Positions 7,086 to 15,724 of a DNA stretch of 64,000 nt are shown here, in pieces. A model generated the notes under the pieces. The model was not told the DNA's origin, made no database searches, and saw nothing but the letters and a program-made list of their open reading frames with translations. This DNA is from Streptomyces sp. XD-27 (lineage in GTDB: Bacteria; Actinomycetota; Actinomycetes; Streptomycetales; Streptomycetaceae), in the NCBI RefSeq assembly GCF_030553055.1, contig NZ_CP130713.1:6820001-6884000 (forward strand), given 5' to 3'. Numbering within the stretch: the first letter of the stretch is position 1; the number at the start of each line of letters is the position of its first letter. Both the position numbers and the translations under genes were made by a program.

Positions 7086-8684
7086 TTACGGCGTTCCCAC
7101 CGGCCCCGGCTTCGTCAGCAGCCCCGGCACCGGCCCCGGCGCCTCCGGTGCGGCGGCCGTCGGCCCCGGTGGCTGCGGCAGCAGCCCCAGCACCGCCTGC
7201 CGCTGCTGCTCGCCGGTGGCGCTGTCGTACGGATCCGGGGTGGCCGGGACCTGGAGCCGGTGCACCGGGCCCGCGCCCAGCCGGGCGTACCCGCGGCCCG
7301 GCGGCATGTCGTGGACCGGCGTGGTGTGCGGCGGCTCGCCCAGCACGGCGGTGACGTACTCGTACGGCGCCGGACCGAGCACCACGCGCGCCCGGGCGAG
7401 GGACCAGACGGGCTCGCCGAGCGCCTCCGCGCTGTCGCAGTGGTCGGCCACCACCACGGTGACGTTCGCCGCCCGGCCGTACCGCAGCGGCACCTGGAGG
7501 AGCTCCACCGGGTCCCGCCGCCCGCCTCCCGAGGCGCCGCCCCCGGCCGCCGCGAGCTGGCCGAGCACCGAGGGCCGGTCCAGGACGAGCCACAGCGGCC
7601 GGTCGACGTCCTCCGGCAGTGGACGGCCGTGCTGCCGGGACCGGTTGGCGGCGATGAGTCGCCGCTCGGTCTCGTGGGCGGCCCACTCCAGCATCGCGAG
7701 CGTCCCGGCCAGGTCGCACTCCACGGCCAGCACTCCGGGCCGCCCGGTCAGGAACGCGTAGTCGCCCGTGCCGCCGCCGTCCACCACCGTGACGTCGCCG
7801 TGCTGCAGCACCTGGAGCACGATGGACCGCAGCAGCGTCGTCACGCCGCTGCCGGGCTGACCGAGCGCCAGCAGATGCGGCTCGGCGGAGCGCGGGCCGG
7901 TGCGCCACACCACCGGTGACGCGTCGCGCGTCGCGCCGCCGTCGACGACGACCGGCAGCGTACGGGCCACGTCGCCGGGGTCGGTGAACCCCAGGACCGT
8001 CTCGCCCTGCGCGGTGACGAAGCGCTGCGCCGCGACGCCCGTGGACAGCGGGGGCAGCACGGTCACGTGGAGTCGGTTCCCCTCCTCGTCCCAGTCGAAG
8101 AGGTACTCCCGGCCGCGCCCCGACTTCGCGTACAGCAACTGCTCGACGCGGCGGCGGGCTTCCGGCTCGCCATCGGTGAAGTACGCGGGGTAGCGCAGCC
8201 GCAGCCTGATCAGCCGGCCGCCCTCGTCGAACGCGTGGTCCTCGAAGGCGGACGTCCACACCCCGCCGTACCGGTACAGCGGATCGCAGTCCTGCGGCAC
8301 CGAGAAGTAGGGCACCAGCGCGTCGTAGAGCGTCTGGAGCCGCTCCGTTCCGGCGGTGCCCGGGGCGGCGGCGCCGACCGCCGCGCCCCGCCCGGCCCAG
8401 GCGGCCGCGCCCATCAGTCCGAGCAGCGCCAGCAGCGGCCCGTACGGGATCAGCGGGATGACGGCGAGACAGGCGGCCGCGAGGAACACCACGGGGCCGC
8501 GCCGGTCCTTCGGCGTACGGAGCCAGCCGCGCCGCGCCCGGGCCGCCAGCTCGCGCAGCCCGCGCAGGAGGATCAGCAGCGGTTGCAGGACATCGGCGGA
8601 GCCGTCGGTGACGGCGCGGGGGAGCCGGGCGAGTCGAGGGAGCCGGGGGAGCGGTGGCCGTGGCACGTCAGATCTTGATTCCAC
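7086..8684 (-). CDS. FtsK/SpoIIIE-like protein with degenerate Walker A
   Basis: A protein of about 532 residues with an amino-terminal Pro/Arg-rich stretch, two membrane helices (about 63-100) and a RecA-like domain resembling FtsK and TraB DNA pumps. The phosphate loop reads GQPGSGVTTLL at 275-285: Val replaces the Lys expected in GxxGxGK(T/S). A Walker-B-like strand follows (PLWLVLDRP). ATP hydrolysis may therefore be lost or rely on another residue. The GTG start at 8684 overlaps the end of the upstream 64-residue membrane gene by 17 bp, suggesting translational coupling; a second in-frame GTG at 8666 is also possible. Function unknown; a conserved streptomycete membrane ATPase or DNA-transfer relative is likely. 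Confidence 0.65.
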   Translation of the reverse strand: MESRSDVPRPPLPRLPRLARLPRAVTDGSADVLQPLLILLRGLRELAARARRGWLRTPKDRRGPVVFLAAACLAVIPLIPYGPLLALLGLMGAAAWAGRGAAVGAAAPGTAGTERLQTLYDALVPYFSVPQDCDPLYRYGGVWTSAFEDHAFDEGGRLIRLRLRYPAYFTDGEPEARRRVEQLLYAKSGRGREYLFDWDEEGNRLHVTVLPPLSTGVAAQRFVTAQGETVLGFTDPGDVARTLPVVVDGGATRDASPVVWRTGPRSAEPHLLALGQPGSGVTTLLRSIVLQVLQHGDVTVVDGGGTGDYAFLTGRPGVLAVECDLAGTLAMLEWAAHETERRLIAANRSRQHGRPLPEDVDRPLWLVLDRPSVLGQLAAAGGGASGGGRRDPVELLQVPLRYGRAANVTVVVADHCDSAEALGEPVWSLARARVVLGPAPYEYVTAVLGEPPHTTPVHDMPPGRGYARLGAGPVHRLQVPATPDPYDSATGEQQRQAVLGLLPQPPGPTAAAPEAPGPVPGLLTKPGPVGTP

Positions 8685-8862
8685 CCAGCAGGTTGGCGAG
8701 GCTCGCCCCGCCCGCCTTGATGCTCGGGGCGATGGCGGTGCTGGCGAGATAGAAGCCGAAGAGGGCGCAGACGAGCATGTGGGTCGGCTTCAGTCCGTCC
8801 TTGCGGAAGAACAGGAAGACGACCACGCCCAGCAGGACGACTCCGGAGATGGACAGAACCAT
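8668..8862 (-). CDS. Small two-helix membrane protein
   Basis: A 64-residue protein with two hydrophobic segments (LSISGVVLLGVVVFLFF and MLVCALFGFYLASTAIA) joined by a short basic loop (RKDGLKPTH). The ATG at 8862 is preceded by AGGAG; the frame extends further upstream but without a binding site. It overlaps the FtsK-like gene and should be made with it, perhaps as a membrane partner. Similar small proteins sit beside FtsK/TraB-like genes in streptomycetes. No function is assigned. Confidence 0.75.
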   Translation of the reverse strand: MVLSISGVVLLGVVVFLFFRKDGLKPTHMLVCALFGFYLASTAIAPSIKAGGASLANLLGGIKI

Positions 8863-9077
8863 GACGTTCTCCTGGCGAGTGGGACGGTCACTGTTGGTGG
8901 TGTCTCGATCACAGCATGTATCCAATGGGTGAAAGGTGCAAATGGAGGAGGATGTTGATTTATCCGGTGAGTCGTGCGCGTTCGGGAGCGCAGCGCGGTG
9001 CGTCCCCCCGCATGCGCGTGCGCCCGGCTGCCGGAACGCGCCGCCCCGCGTCGGCTGACTGTCCGTAGGGTGGAGGC

Positions 9078-9494
9078 ATGAGCGAACCGACCCCCGAGTC
9101 CACCGAGCCCGCGCACGACCCCGAGGTGCTCCAGCTCGCTTCCAAGGTCTTCGACCTCGCCCGGCACGGAGACACCGACACGCTCGCCGCCTACGTGGAC
9201 GCGGGCGTGCCCGTCAACCTCACCAACGACAAGGGCGATTCACTGGTCATGCTCGCGGCCTACCACGGCCACGTGGCCGCCGTGGCGGCGCTGCTGGAGC
9301 GCGGCGCCGACCCGAACCGGACCAACGACCGGGGGCAGACGCCGCTGGCCGGGGCCGCGTTCAAGGGTGAGGCGGAGGTGCTGCGGCTGCTGCTCGCGCA
9401 CGGCGCGGACCCGGCGGCCGGGAGCCCCTCGGCGATCGACACGGCGCGGATGTTCGACCGCCAGGACATGCTGGAGCTGTTCGGGGCGCAGTGA
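9078..9494 (+). CDS. Ankyrin repeat protein
   Basis: A 138-residue, probably cytoplasmic protein built of about three ankyrin repeats: VFDLARHGDTDTLAAYVDAG, KGDSLVMLAAYHGHVAAVAA and RGQTPLAGAAFKGEAEVLRL. Each has the TPLxxAA-like core followed by ALLERGADPN or its variant. Short ankyrin proteins of this kind are common in actinomycetes and act through protein contacts; the partner is not evident. It stands 152 bp from its divergent neighbour and 91 bp before a YjbQ-family gene on the same strand. Confidence 0.88.
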   Translation: MSEPTPESTEPAHDPEVLQLASKVFDLARHGDTDTLAAYVDAGVPVNLTNDKGDSLVMLAAYHGHVAAVAALLERGADPNRTNDRGQTPLAGAAFKGEAEVLRLLLAHGADPAAGSPSAIDTARMFDRQDMLELFGAQ

Positions 9495-9585
9495 GGGGGC
9501 GAGCGCCCGGCCCGCCCGGTGCGCCGCGCCCACGCCAACGGCGCCGCAGCGACGCGTTCGCCGAGGGCCGTACGAGGATGGGGAC

Positions 9586-10008
9586 ATGACCGAGAACTTC
9601 CGTACCCACGTCCTTGAGATCACCACCGGCCGCGAGGAGGCCGTGGTCGATCTGACCGCCGACTGCGAGGCGTTCCTGCGCGAGTGGGCGGGAGGCCGGG
9701 ACGGGCTGCTCAACGTCTTCGTCCCGCACGCCACCGCCGGTGTGGCGGTTCTGGAGACGGGGGCCGGCAGCGACGCCGACCTGCTGGCCGCGCTCCGCGA
9801 CCTGCTGCCCGCCGACGACCGCTGGCGCCACCGGCACGGCAGCCCCGGCCACGGCCGCGACCACGTCCTGCCGGCGATCGTCCCGCCGCACGCGACCCTG
9901 CCGGTCATCGGCGGCAGGCTGGCGCTCGGCACGTGGCAGTCGGTCTGCCTGGTCGACACGAATGTCGACAATCCCCACCGTCAGGTCAGGCTCTCGTTCC
10001 TAGGGTGA
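9586..10008 (+). CDS. YjbQ/UPF0047 family protein
   Basis: A 140-residue member of the UPF0047/YjbQ family, often annotated as secondary thiamine-phosphate synthase because E. coli YjbQ has weak activity of that kind; the true role is unsettled. Family marks include VPHATAGVAVLE near 47, a His-rich stretch RHRHGSPGHGRDHVLPAI, and GTWQSVCLVDTN near the end. The ATG at 9586 follows GAGGATGGGG. The protein is of normal length. It converges with the minus-strand hypothetical gene at 10128, with only 119 bp between stops. Confidence 0.85.
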   Translation: MTENFRTHVLEITTGREEAVVDLTADCEAFLREWAGGRDGLLNVFVPHATAGVAVLETGAGSDADLLAALRDLLPADDRWRHRHGSPGHGRDHVLPAIVPPHATLPVIGGRLALGTWQSVCLVDTNVDNPHRQVRLSFLG

Positions 10009-10127
10009 GCCCTTATACGCCGAAGCTGTAGAGGTGATCTTCGGCCAGACCAACGAGGCTTCTACGGTCGGCTGTCCACGGCATAGGACTGCCGGCCTTG
10101 GATCATCAGCGGGGCCATCGCCGCATC

Positions 10128-10655
10128 TCACCGGGTATGGAAGGCACCGCGGTCGATGAGGCCCTGGATGTAGGGCGGCCAGTCCCGCTCCAGGCTCTGG
10201 GCGATGCCGTCGTGCACGTCGCGCCGCAGCTGCGGGCCGACGTGCTCGACGTCGCCGTTCGGGTAGTGCAGTCGCAGGCCCTCGCGGCTGGCATCGCACA
10301 GGATGGCGTGGGCCTTCTGCGTGAGCGTGAGGTACAGCTGAGGGACAGGCGCGTTCAGCAGTTCGTCGAGGACCGCGTCATGGTCGATGCCGAGGTCCGC
10401 CCAGGTCGTACCCTGCTTGTCGAGCCACAGGGTGATGTCGGAGAAGAAGACGACCTTCCCGGGCCCCTCGTTCGCATCGCCGGCCAGGGCGGCGGCGACA
10501 TCGAGCGCGGTGCCGGCGCCTTGACTTACGAGAGAGCGGGGAATCATCGTCGGCGCGATGACGGTTGCGCACTCCCCCCAGCCGTCGCGGGTCTGGGTTG
10601 GCCAGGGCAGACCCAGTACGAGCCATCCGGCCGGTGACAGCAGTGTGGTGTTCAC
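10128..10655 (-). CDS. Hypothetical protein
   Basis: A 175-residue soluble protein I do not recognise. It has no signal peptide or membrane helix. Central segments GKVVFFSDITLWLDKQGTTW and PVPQLYLTLTQKAHAILCD look like ordinary folded alpha/beta sequence, and codon use is typical of the chromosome. It starts with GTG at 10655 after a GGGGGAAG ribosome binding site. It is separated by 314 bp from the four-gene operon upstream on the same strand, so it is probably not part of it. Confidence 0.65.
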   Translation of the reverse strand: MNTTLLSPAGWLVLGLPWPTQTRDGWGECATVIAPTMIPRSLVSQGAGTALDVAAALAGDANEGPGKVVFFSDITLWLDKQGTTWADLGIDHDAVLDELLNAPVPQLYLTLTQKAHAILCDASREGLRLHYPNGDVEHVGPQLRRDVHDGIAQSLERDWPPYIQGLIDRGAFHTR

Positions 10656-10969
10656 CGCGCTTCTTCCCCCTTGATGCTGTGATCACTGTCCTCTGATCAT
10701 TTCGCGTCAACCTCCCGGCGAACAAGACGGTCCTCAGCCACCGCCAAAGGTCCTCGCTGACCCATTCAGACGTGCTCGGCGACCTGTCACTGCTGCCCGT
10801 TCTCCGCCGTACCTACGGGTGCGTCGCCGGGTGTGTCAGCGGGCCGGCTGCTGTAGGTCCTACGCCGTCGTACTCGACGCTCACTGCCACGGCGCTTGCG
10901 TCCGTCTCCGGCCCGGGTGCGGCGGATGCGCTCCATGACGGCGATGAGCTACCCGAAAGCCGGCACCGG
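10656..10969. other. Intergenic region between operon end and 10655 gene
   Basis: 314 bp without a credible gene. On the minus strand TTGACG (around 10708) followed after 17 bases by AGTGAT could be the promoter of the downstream hypothetical gene, a weak match. I see no strong hairpin that would terminate the four-gene operon ending at 10970. Confidence 0.4.
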
Positions 10970-11497
10970 TCAGCGTTCGAGATCGGCGTAGCGCACGACC
11001 TGGATGGCGAGACCGATGACCATGGCAGCCTCTGCCACCGAGACCAGGAGCAGCGCCCACTGCATCGGCCCGAGCAGCCAGTAGACGGTGAGGGCCGCGA
11101 GCGGGGCCGCGCAGAAGGTCAGCAGATCCACGGCGAGCTGGAACCGCTTGCGGGAGTGGCGGCGCGCGTCGCGGCGGTGCGCGGATTCCCAACCGAAGAC
11201 CTCGGTCCGTTCCGGTGTGAGTTCCTTGAGACGGGGGGCCAGTTCGTCCCGTACGTACCGGCCGACGGCCGAGATCTTCTCGTCGTTGACCAGATAGGTC
11301 CAGCCGAGGGTGACCGACAGCGGGGGCAGCAGGAGCAGCATGTCGAGATGGCCGCCCCCTGCCAGCGTCGAGCCGATCACCGCTGCCATGACCCCGAGGG
11401 TGGCGTAGATGAGGTTGTCCCGAAAGCCGATACGGGCTCGCTGCTCCTGCTTGATCTGCTCGTACTCGGCGAGCAGGAGTTGGCCGGTGTCGATCAC
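10970..11497 (-). CDS. Four-helix integral membrane protein (operon gene 4)
   Basis: A 175-residue protein with two hydrophobic hairpins: about 28-45 (LIYATLGVMAAVIGSTL) with 52-70 (MLLLLPPLSVTLGWTYLV), and about 124-140 (LLTFCAAPLAALTVYWLL) with 146-166 (ALLLVSVAEAAMVIGLAIQ). Between them lies a charged cytoplasmic segment (ERTEVFGWESAHRRDARRHSRKR). The start overlaps the stop of the 397-residue gene by 4 bp, so it is translationally coupled to the helicase/nucleosidase operon. In conflict systems such membrane proteins can act as pore-forming effectors or anchors; that role is only an analogy here. No named family is recognised. Confidence 0.75.
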   Translation of the reverse strand: MIDTGQLLLAEYEQIKQEQRARIGFRDNLIYATLGVMAAVIGSTLAGGGHLDMLLLLPPLSVTLGWTYLVNDEKISAVGRYVRDELAPRLKELTPERTEVFGWESAHRRDARRHSRKRFQLAVDLLTFCAAPLAALTVYWLLGPMQWALLLVSVAEAAMVIGLAIQVVRYADLER

Positions 11498-12687
11498 TTT
11501 GGTTCATTCTCCAGTCGGGCCAGTTGGGCCTCCAGGCCGCTGCGGCCGGTTCTCGCGGCGCCGCCGCGAAGGCGGGACAGGTCGGGGACCTCCAGGCGCA
11601 GTTGGCGGGCCAGGCGGGCGACGGCTTCCTCCGCCTCCTGCCGGGTGACCTGCCGTCGAGAGCCGAGGCGTTGGTCCAGGCGGTCCAGCAGAGCGCGCTT
11701 CCGCGGGGTTTCCGCCGGGCACCACACGCGGAAGAAGCGGCTGCCCGCCATGCGGTAGGTGCCGATGCGGGATACCGGGATTCCGTTCTCACCGAAGGCG
11801 GTGGCGGGCAGCGAGACCGACCAGGTGCCGTCGTCGTCCTGTTCCGGGGCGACTGAGTCGAGGTCCTGTTCGCGGAGCCAGTTCCGGGCGGCCCGCATGA
11901 CGCGCTCGTCCGCATCCTCGCCCTGCTCCTCGTTGTCGAGGGCGTTGATCAGCTCTGGAGTACGGGCGCACAGCTCGCTCAGCTCCGGGTCGTGTGCGGC
12001 CCCCGCCCCGGCCTGGCCGTAGACCAGGAGTCCCCCCTGGCCGCGCACCAGATAGACCGGCAGGAAGACGAGCTTCTCGTCCAGGCTCTCCAGCGCGTCC
12101 AACGCGACGGGCAGATTGAACCGGGCCCGGTCCTTGCGGTCTTTGAGACGGTCCAGGGCTGAGCGGTCGAATCCGGATGTCACGTGGATCGGGGTGAAGC
12201 GCGGGTAGCGGTCGCTCCGCGTCGCCCTGGCCAGTTCGTCGCCGGACAGCAGGGTCACGACGTCCTCGTCGTAGTGGACCCGCGTCAGCGGGGTACAGCT
12301 CAGGGCCTCGAAGTGCAGCTTGCGGCGGTCCTGACGCGTGACCACATAGCGGATGTCGTCGTCCACGGAGCGCTGTCCCAGTGACGTCAGGGACAGACGG
12401 TCCCCGGACTCCCGCAGGTGGCCGATCGCGGTCAGGAAGCGCACGGCCTGCGCGACCAGGGCACGGTCCAGGGCGAAGAACGCGGCGAGTTCGTCGACGG
12501 TGTGCAAGGCTCCGTGGCGCAGCCCGCGCTCCAGGAAGCGGTCGATGAGGAAGAAGTCCTCGCCCTCGGTGATGTCGGCGCGGATCTCCACCTGCCAGAC
12601 GGGCAGCAGCAGGGCGTAGAGCCGGGTGGGCACGATGCCCTGGCCGAAGGCGGCATCCTCCAGGACCCGCTCCTCGGGGAAGGGCAT
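11494..12687 (-). CDS. Uncharacterised protein (operon gene 3)
   Basis: A 397-residue soluble protein of unknown function. Residues about 45-110 look like a winged helix-turn-helix (FLERGLRHGALHTVDELAAF, then DRLSLTSLGQRSV), a fold often used for DNA or protein binding. The middle (about 130-290) is mixed alpha/beta with PRFTPIHVTSGFDRSAL and KLVFLPVYLVRGQGGLLVY. A carboxy-terminal helical region rich in Arg and Glu may form a coiled coil (RRQVTRQEAEEAVARLARQL). The gene starts 16 bp after the helicase stop and overlaps the membrane gene by 4 bp, so it is an integral part of the four-gene operon. It may be a specificity or adaptor subunit (inference). Confidence 0.75.
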   Translation of the reverse strand: MPFPEERVLEDAAFGQGIVPTRLYALLLPVWQVEIRADITEGEDFFLIDRFLERGLRHGALHTVDELAAFFALDRALVAQAVRFLTAIGHLRESGDRLSLTSLGQRSVDDDIRYVVTRQDRRKLHFEALSCTPLTRVHYDEDVVTLLSGDELARATRSDRYPRFTPIHVTSGFDRSALDRLKDRKDRARFNLPVALDALESLDEKLVFLPVYLVRGQGGLLVYGQAGAGAAHDPELSELCARTPELINALDNEEQGEDADERVMRAARNWLREQDLDSVAPEQDDDGTWSVSLPATAFGENGIPVSRIGTYRMAGSRFFRVWCPAETPRKRALLDRLDQRLGSRRQVTRQEAEEAVARLARQLRLEVPDLSRLRGGAARTGRSGLEAQLARLENEPK

Positions 12688-12703
12688 CAGGCGGGGGCGG
12701 TCG

Positions 12704-15700
12704 TCACACTCGGCCTCCTTCCGGGGCCAGGCCGGCGGCTTCGTCCAGGCCCGGGGCGGCTTCGTCGAGCGCCGCCATGACGTCCTGGTAGTCCCGTAGG
12801 TCGCCGCGGTCGAGCAGATGCCGGTGCAGGTCGTCGGCGAAAGCGCGGAAGTCGGGGTCGTCCGCGCGGAGCAGGGTGCTCAGGTCGCCCGTCAGCACCA
12901 GTTGGCTCTTGGCGCGAGTGAAGGCGACGTTGGCGCGGCGCAGCTCTTTCAGGAAGCCGATACGGCCATCGGGGTTGCTGCGCGTGAAACCGTAGAGGAC
13001 GACGTCGCTCTCCCCGCCCTGGTAGGAGTCGACGCTGCCGACCGAGGCGTCCGCGAGCTGGGAATCACCGATCAAGGTGGTGAGGTGGCGGACGACCTCC
13101 AGGCGCTGCGCGAGGTAGGGGACGATCACCACCCACTCGGAACCCCGCCCGTGGTAGAAGGCGGCGAGGCGGGCCAGGAGGCGCGCTTCACAGGTGTTGG
13201 AGGAGCCCTTGCGGCCGCGGCCCTCGGCGCGGTGTCCGCCCGACTCGCGACGTACACGGTCGGGCAGCGCGGCGGTGTCGACGAAGGCCATCGGGCTTGA
13301 GAACAAGGGGTCGGTGTGCCGGTGTTCCTTCTCGGTGAGCAGCTCCCCCTGGTAGAAGGCGGCCGAAATGAAGTCGGCGATCTCGGCGGGCATCCGGCGC
13401 TGCCGGGTCAGCTGGACGATGTGGGAGGAAGGCAGTCCGGCGCGCAGCTGCTCCAAGGCGCTCTGTGACGTCAGTCGGAGGAGTTCGGGGTCGCCGATGT
13501 CCTGGGCCCAGTCGGCCACCGCGGAGTCGAGGAAGGGCGGCAGTTGCCGGTCATCGCCGACCAGGACACCGCGGCGGACCCGGGTCAGCGGCACCAGCGC
13601 GTCCGGGACGCCGATCTGGCCGGCCTCGTCGACGATCCCCAGGTCGAAGTCGACTCCGGCCAGTTCGGGGCGGGACGCGGCCCCGATACAGGTGGCGCCG
13701 ACCACCTGGGCGTAGCGGACGAGTTCGGGCACCAGTTGGCCCGGGTCCTGGCCGATCGCGGCCTGCCACTGCCGGGTGAGTTCCTGACGCTGGGAGAGGA
13801 GCGGCAGCGACGCCTCCAGCTGTCGGTGCAGGGTGTGCAGGTCGGCTGCCGCATCGGCCGGATCCGGCAGCCGAGCGGGCGCGGATATGCCCGGCATGAC
13901 CGGGCCGAGCGCCCGGACGGCCATGTCGGCGGCCTCGTAGGCGGAGTGGACGCTCTCGCCGCGCCGACGCTCTGCCGCCTCACAGGCGGCCAGGGCCGAG
14001 CTGACGGCGGGGTCCTCGCGCGCCGCGCGCTCCGCCTCGGCGCGCTCCGCTTCGGCCTGCCGGCGCAGCTCGGGTCCCAGGGCGTCGAGCCGCTGAATCT
14101 CGTGCCGTACCGTGGTGAGCTCCTCCTCCCCGCGGCGGGCCCTGGAGCGGTGCAGCCGACCGGTCAACAGGGCATGGGAACGCTGCTGCGCGGACTCCAC
14201 CTTCGCCTGGAGCCGCGAAGCCCGCTCGGCGAGGCTCAGCCGGGCCGACTCCCTTTCGCTCTCCTCGCGTTGGAGTGAGGCAAGCCGCTCCCGGGCCGGT
14301 GCGGTGGACGCCCGGACGGCGTCCTGCAGACGCAGCGACGCGGCCTTCTCCTTCTGGATCAGGTCGCCGACCTGGTGGAGGCGGGCGGCGAGCTCCGCCG
14401 TCCACGGCGCGGCCGCTTCCGCCTCCTGGTATGCCTGTGTGCGTTGGGTCATGGCGCGTCGGATTCCCTCGGACAGGTTCTCCGACTGCTCCTCCAGGAG
14501 GAGTGGCCTCACATCGGCGTGGACCTTGCTCTCGTCCCCGACCCGGATCACTACGAGCTCCCGGGGCAGCCGGGCCAGTACGTTGTCCACGGCGCGGTTG
14601 GTGTGCGAGGTGACGAGGACCCGGCCGCCGCCGGAGGCGGTCGTGATCGCGGTGGTGTGGGCGATCTCGGTGATGGTCCGGGTCTTGCCGGTACCGGGCG
14701 GGCCGAGCACCACCAGCAGGTCCTCGGTGGTCAACGCCTTGCGGAAGGCGTCGAGTTGTTCGGGGTCGAGCTCCTCGTGCGGCGTCGCGGTCGTGGCCGG
14801 GACGGTGCGCACGCGGTGCTCGACCACTGCCGGGAGCAGGCCCGGATTCCTGGTGTCCCGCGCGCGGAGGCTCGCCACGGCCTGCCGCTGCTTGTTGAAG
14901 ACCACGTTGCTCGGAATCAGTTCCAGTGCTCCGCGAGCCGGCAGCCTTTCCCATGACACGGGCTGGTCGAAACGGACGGTGACGGACCTTCCCGCGGTCC
15001 GGCTCACCTTGCCACGGGTCTCCGTATCGCCCTGGATGCGGAGGAAGGTGCCGACTGCTGGCAACTCCGGCCCGATGAGCTGGAATTCGTACACCGATTG
15101 CGGAGCGCTGCTGCGCCTGCCGCCGGTGGTCGTCAGGCGCTGATACAGGAAGGGGGCGGCCTCGCGCTCTTCCCGTGTGGTGATCTCCTCGGTCGCGTCG
15201 ATCAGCCGGTCCACCGTGTCGAGGAACTCCGACTGGGCTTCGCTGACGGAGGAGGTTTCCTCCTGCTGCTGTGCAGGCGTTTGGCTGAGACGTTGCCAGG
15301 CCTCTTCAAGTACCCGCCACTGGGCGTCCGAGCCCTCGGGCACCGCCCTCAGTTCGAAAACCATCCGCCAGGCGGGCGGGCGCACCAGGAGACAGGACCG
15401 GGCAAGGCGCGCGTGGTCGGCGAGGCGCAGCGGATCGATGTGCTTGACGAAGTAGCCGGTACCTCGGTTCGTGGCCTCCAGGCGCAGCCGGTACGTACGC
15501 GTGTGCACCAGCAAGGACGGCTTGTACTTGCCGTTGCTCGGGCTGACGCTCACGGCGGCGCCGCCCTCGAGCTGGTTCAGATCGTGGATGATCCGTGAGA
15601 CGTCGGGCGGTAACCCGGCGCTGGACTCGGCCTTCGTGCGGAGCTGTTCGTCCAGCGTGTGTCCCGGGACGAGCACCAGCGGAGCGCGCAGGGCGACGGT

Positions 15701-15712
15701 GGCGACGGACAT
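12704..15712 (-). CDS. Superfamily 1 helicase, Upf1/DNA2-like (operon gene 2)
   Basis: A 1002-residue ATP-dependent nucleic-acid translocase. Walker A GPPGTGKT is at 337-344, Walker B VDEAGQ at 694-699, motif III GDDRQLPP at 719-726, a motif V-like segment VDSYQGGESDVV at 894-905 and motif VI RRANVAFTRAKSQL at 925-938, all intact. DEAG rather than DEAD/DExQ and the order of motifs fit the Upf1/DNA2/SMUBP group. Between motifs Ia and II a 150-residue Arg/Glu-rich coiled coil (about 440-590) is inserted, and 330 unassigned residues precede the helicase. The AGGAG ribosome binding site overlaps the stop of the nucleosidase-pseudokinase gene (12 bp spacing), so the two are translated together. 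Stand-alone helicases of this type occur often in anti-phage operons. Confidence 0.88.
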   Translation of the reverse strand: MSVATVALRAPLVLVPGHTLDEQLRTKAESSAGLPPDVSRIIHDLNQLEGGAAVSVSPSNGKYKPSLLVHTRTYRLRLEATNRGTGYFVKHIDPLRLADHARLARSCLLVRPPAWRMVFELRAVPEGSDAQWRVLEEAWQRLSQTPAQQQEETSSVSEAQSEFLDTVDRLIDATEEITTREEREAAPFLYQRLTTTGGRRSSAPQSVYEFQLIGPELPAVGTFLRIQGDTETRGKVSRTAGRSVTVRFDQPVSWERLPARGALELIPSNVVFNKQRQAVASLRARDTRNPGLLPAVVEHRVRTVPATTATPHEELDPEQLDAFRKALTTEDLLVVLGPPGTGKTRTITEIAHTTAITTASGGGRVLVTSHTNRAVDNVLARLPRELVVIRVGDESKVHADVRPLLLEEQSENLSEGIRRAMTQRTQAYQEAEAAAPWTAELAARLHQVGDLIQKEKAASLRLQDAVRASTAPARERLASLQREESERESARLSLAERASRLQAKVESAQQRSHALLTGRLHRSRARRGEEELTTVRHEIQRLDALGPELRRQAEAERAEAERAAREDPAVSSALAACEAAERRRGESVHSAYEAADMAVRALGPVMPGISAPARLPDPADAAADLHTLHRQLEASLPLLSQRQELTRQWQAAIGQDPGQLVPELVRYAQVVGATCIGAASRPELAGVDFDLGIVDEAGQIGVPDALVPLTRVRRGVLVGDDRQLPPFLDSAVADWAQDIGDPELLRLTSQSALEQLRAGLPSSHIVQLTRQRRMPAEIADFISAAFYQGELLTEKEHRHTDPLFSSPMAFVDTAALPDRVRRESGGHRAEGRGRKGSSNTCEARLLARLAAFYHGRGSEWVVIVPYLAQRLEVVRHLTTLIGDSQLADASVGSVDSYQGGESDVVLYGFTRSNPDGRIGFLKELRRANVAFTRAKSQLVLTGDLSTLLRADDPDFRAFADDLHRHLLDRGDLRDYQDVMAALDEAAPGLDEAAGLAPEGGRV

Positions 15713-15724
15713 CGGCGGCGCTCC

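Noticed and set aside
5413..8259. A 948-codon minus frame across MocR and FtsK-like genes
   Set aside because: Spans two real genes in the wrong frame; no family features.
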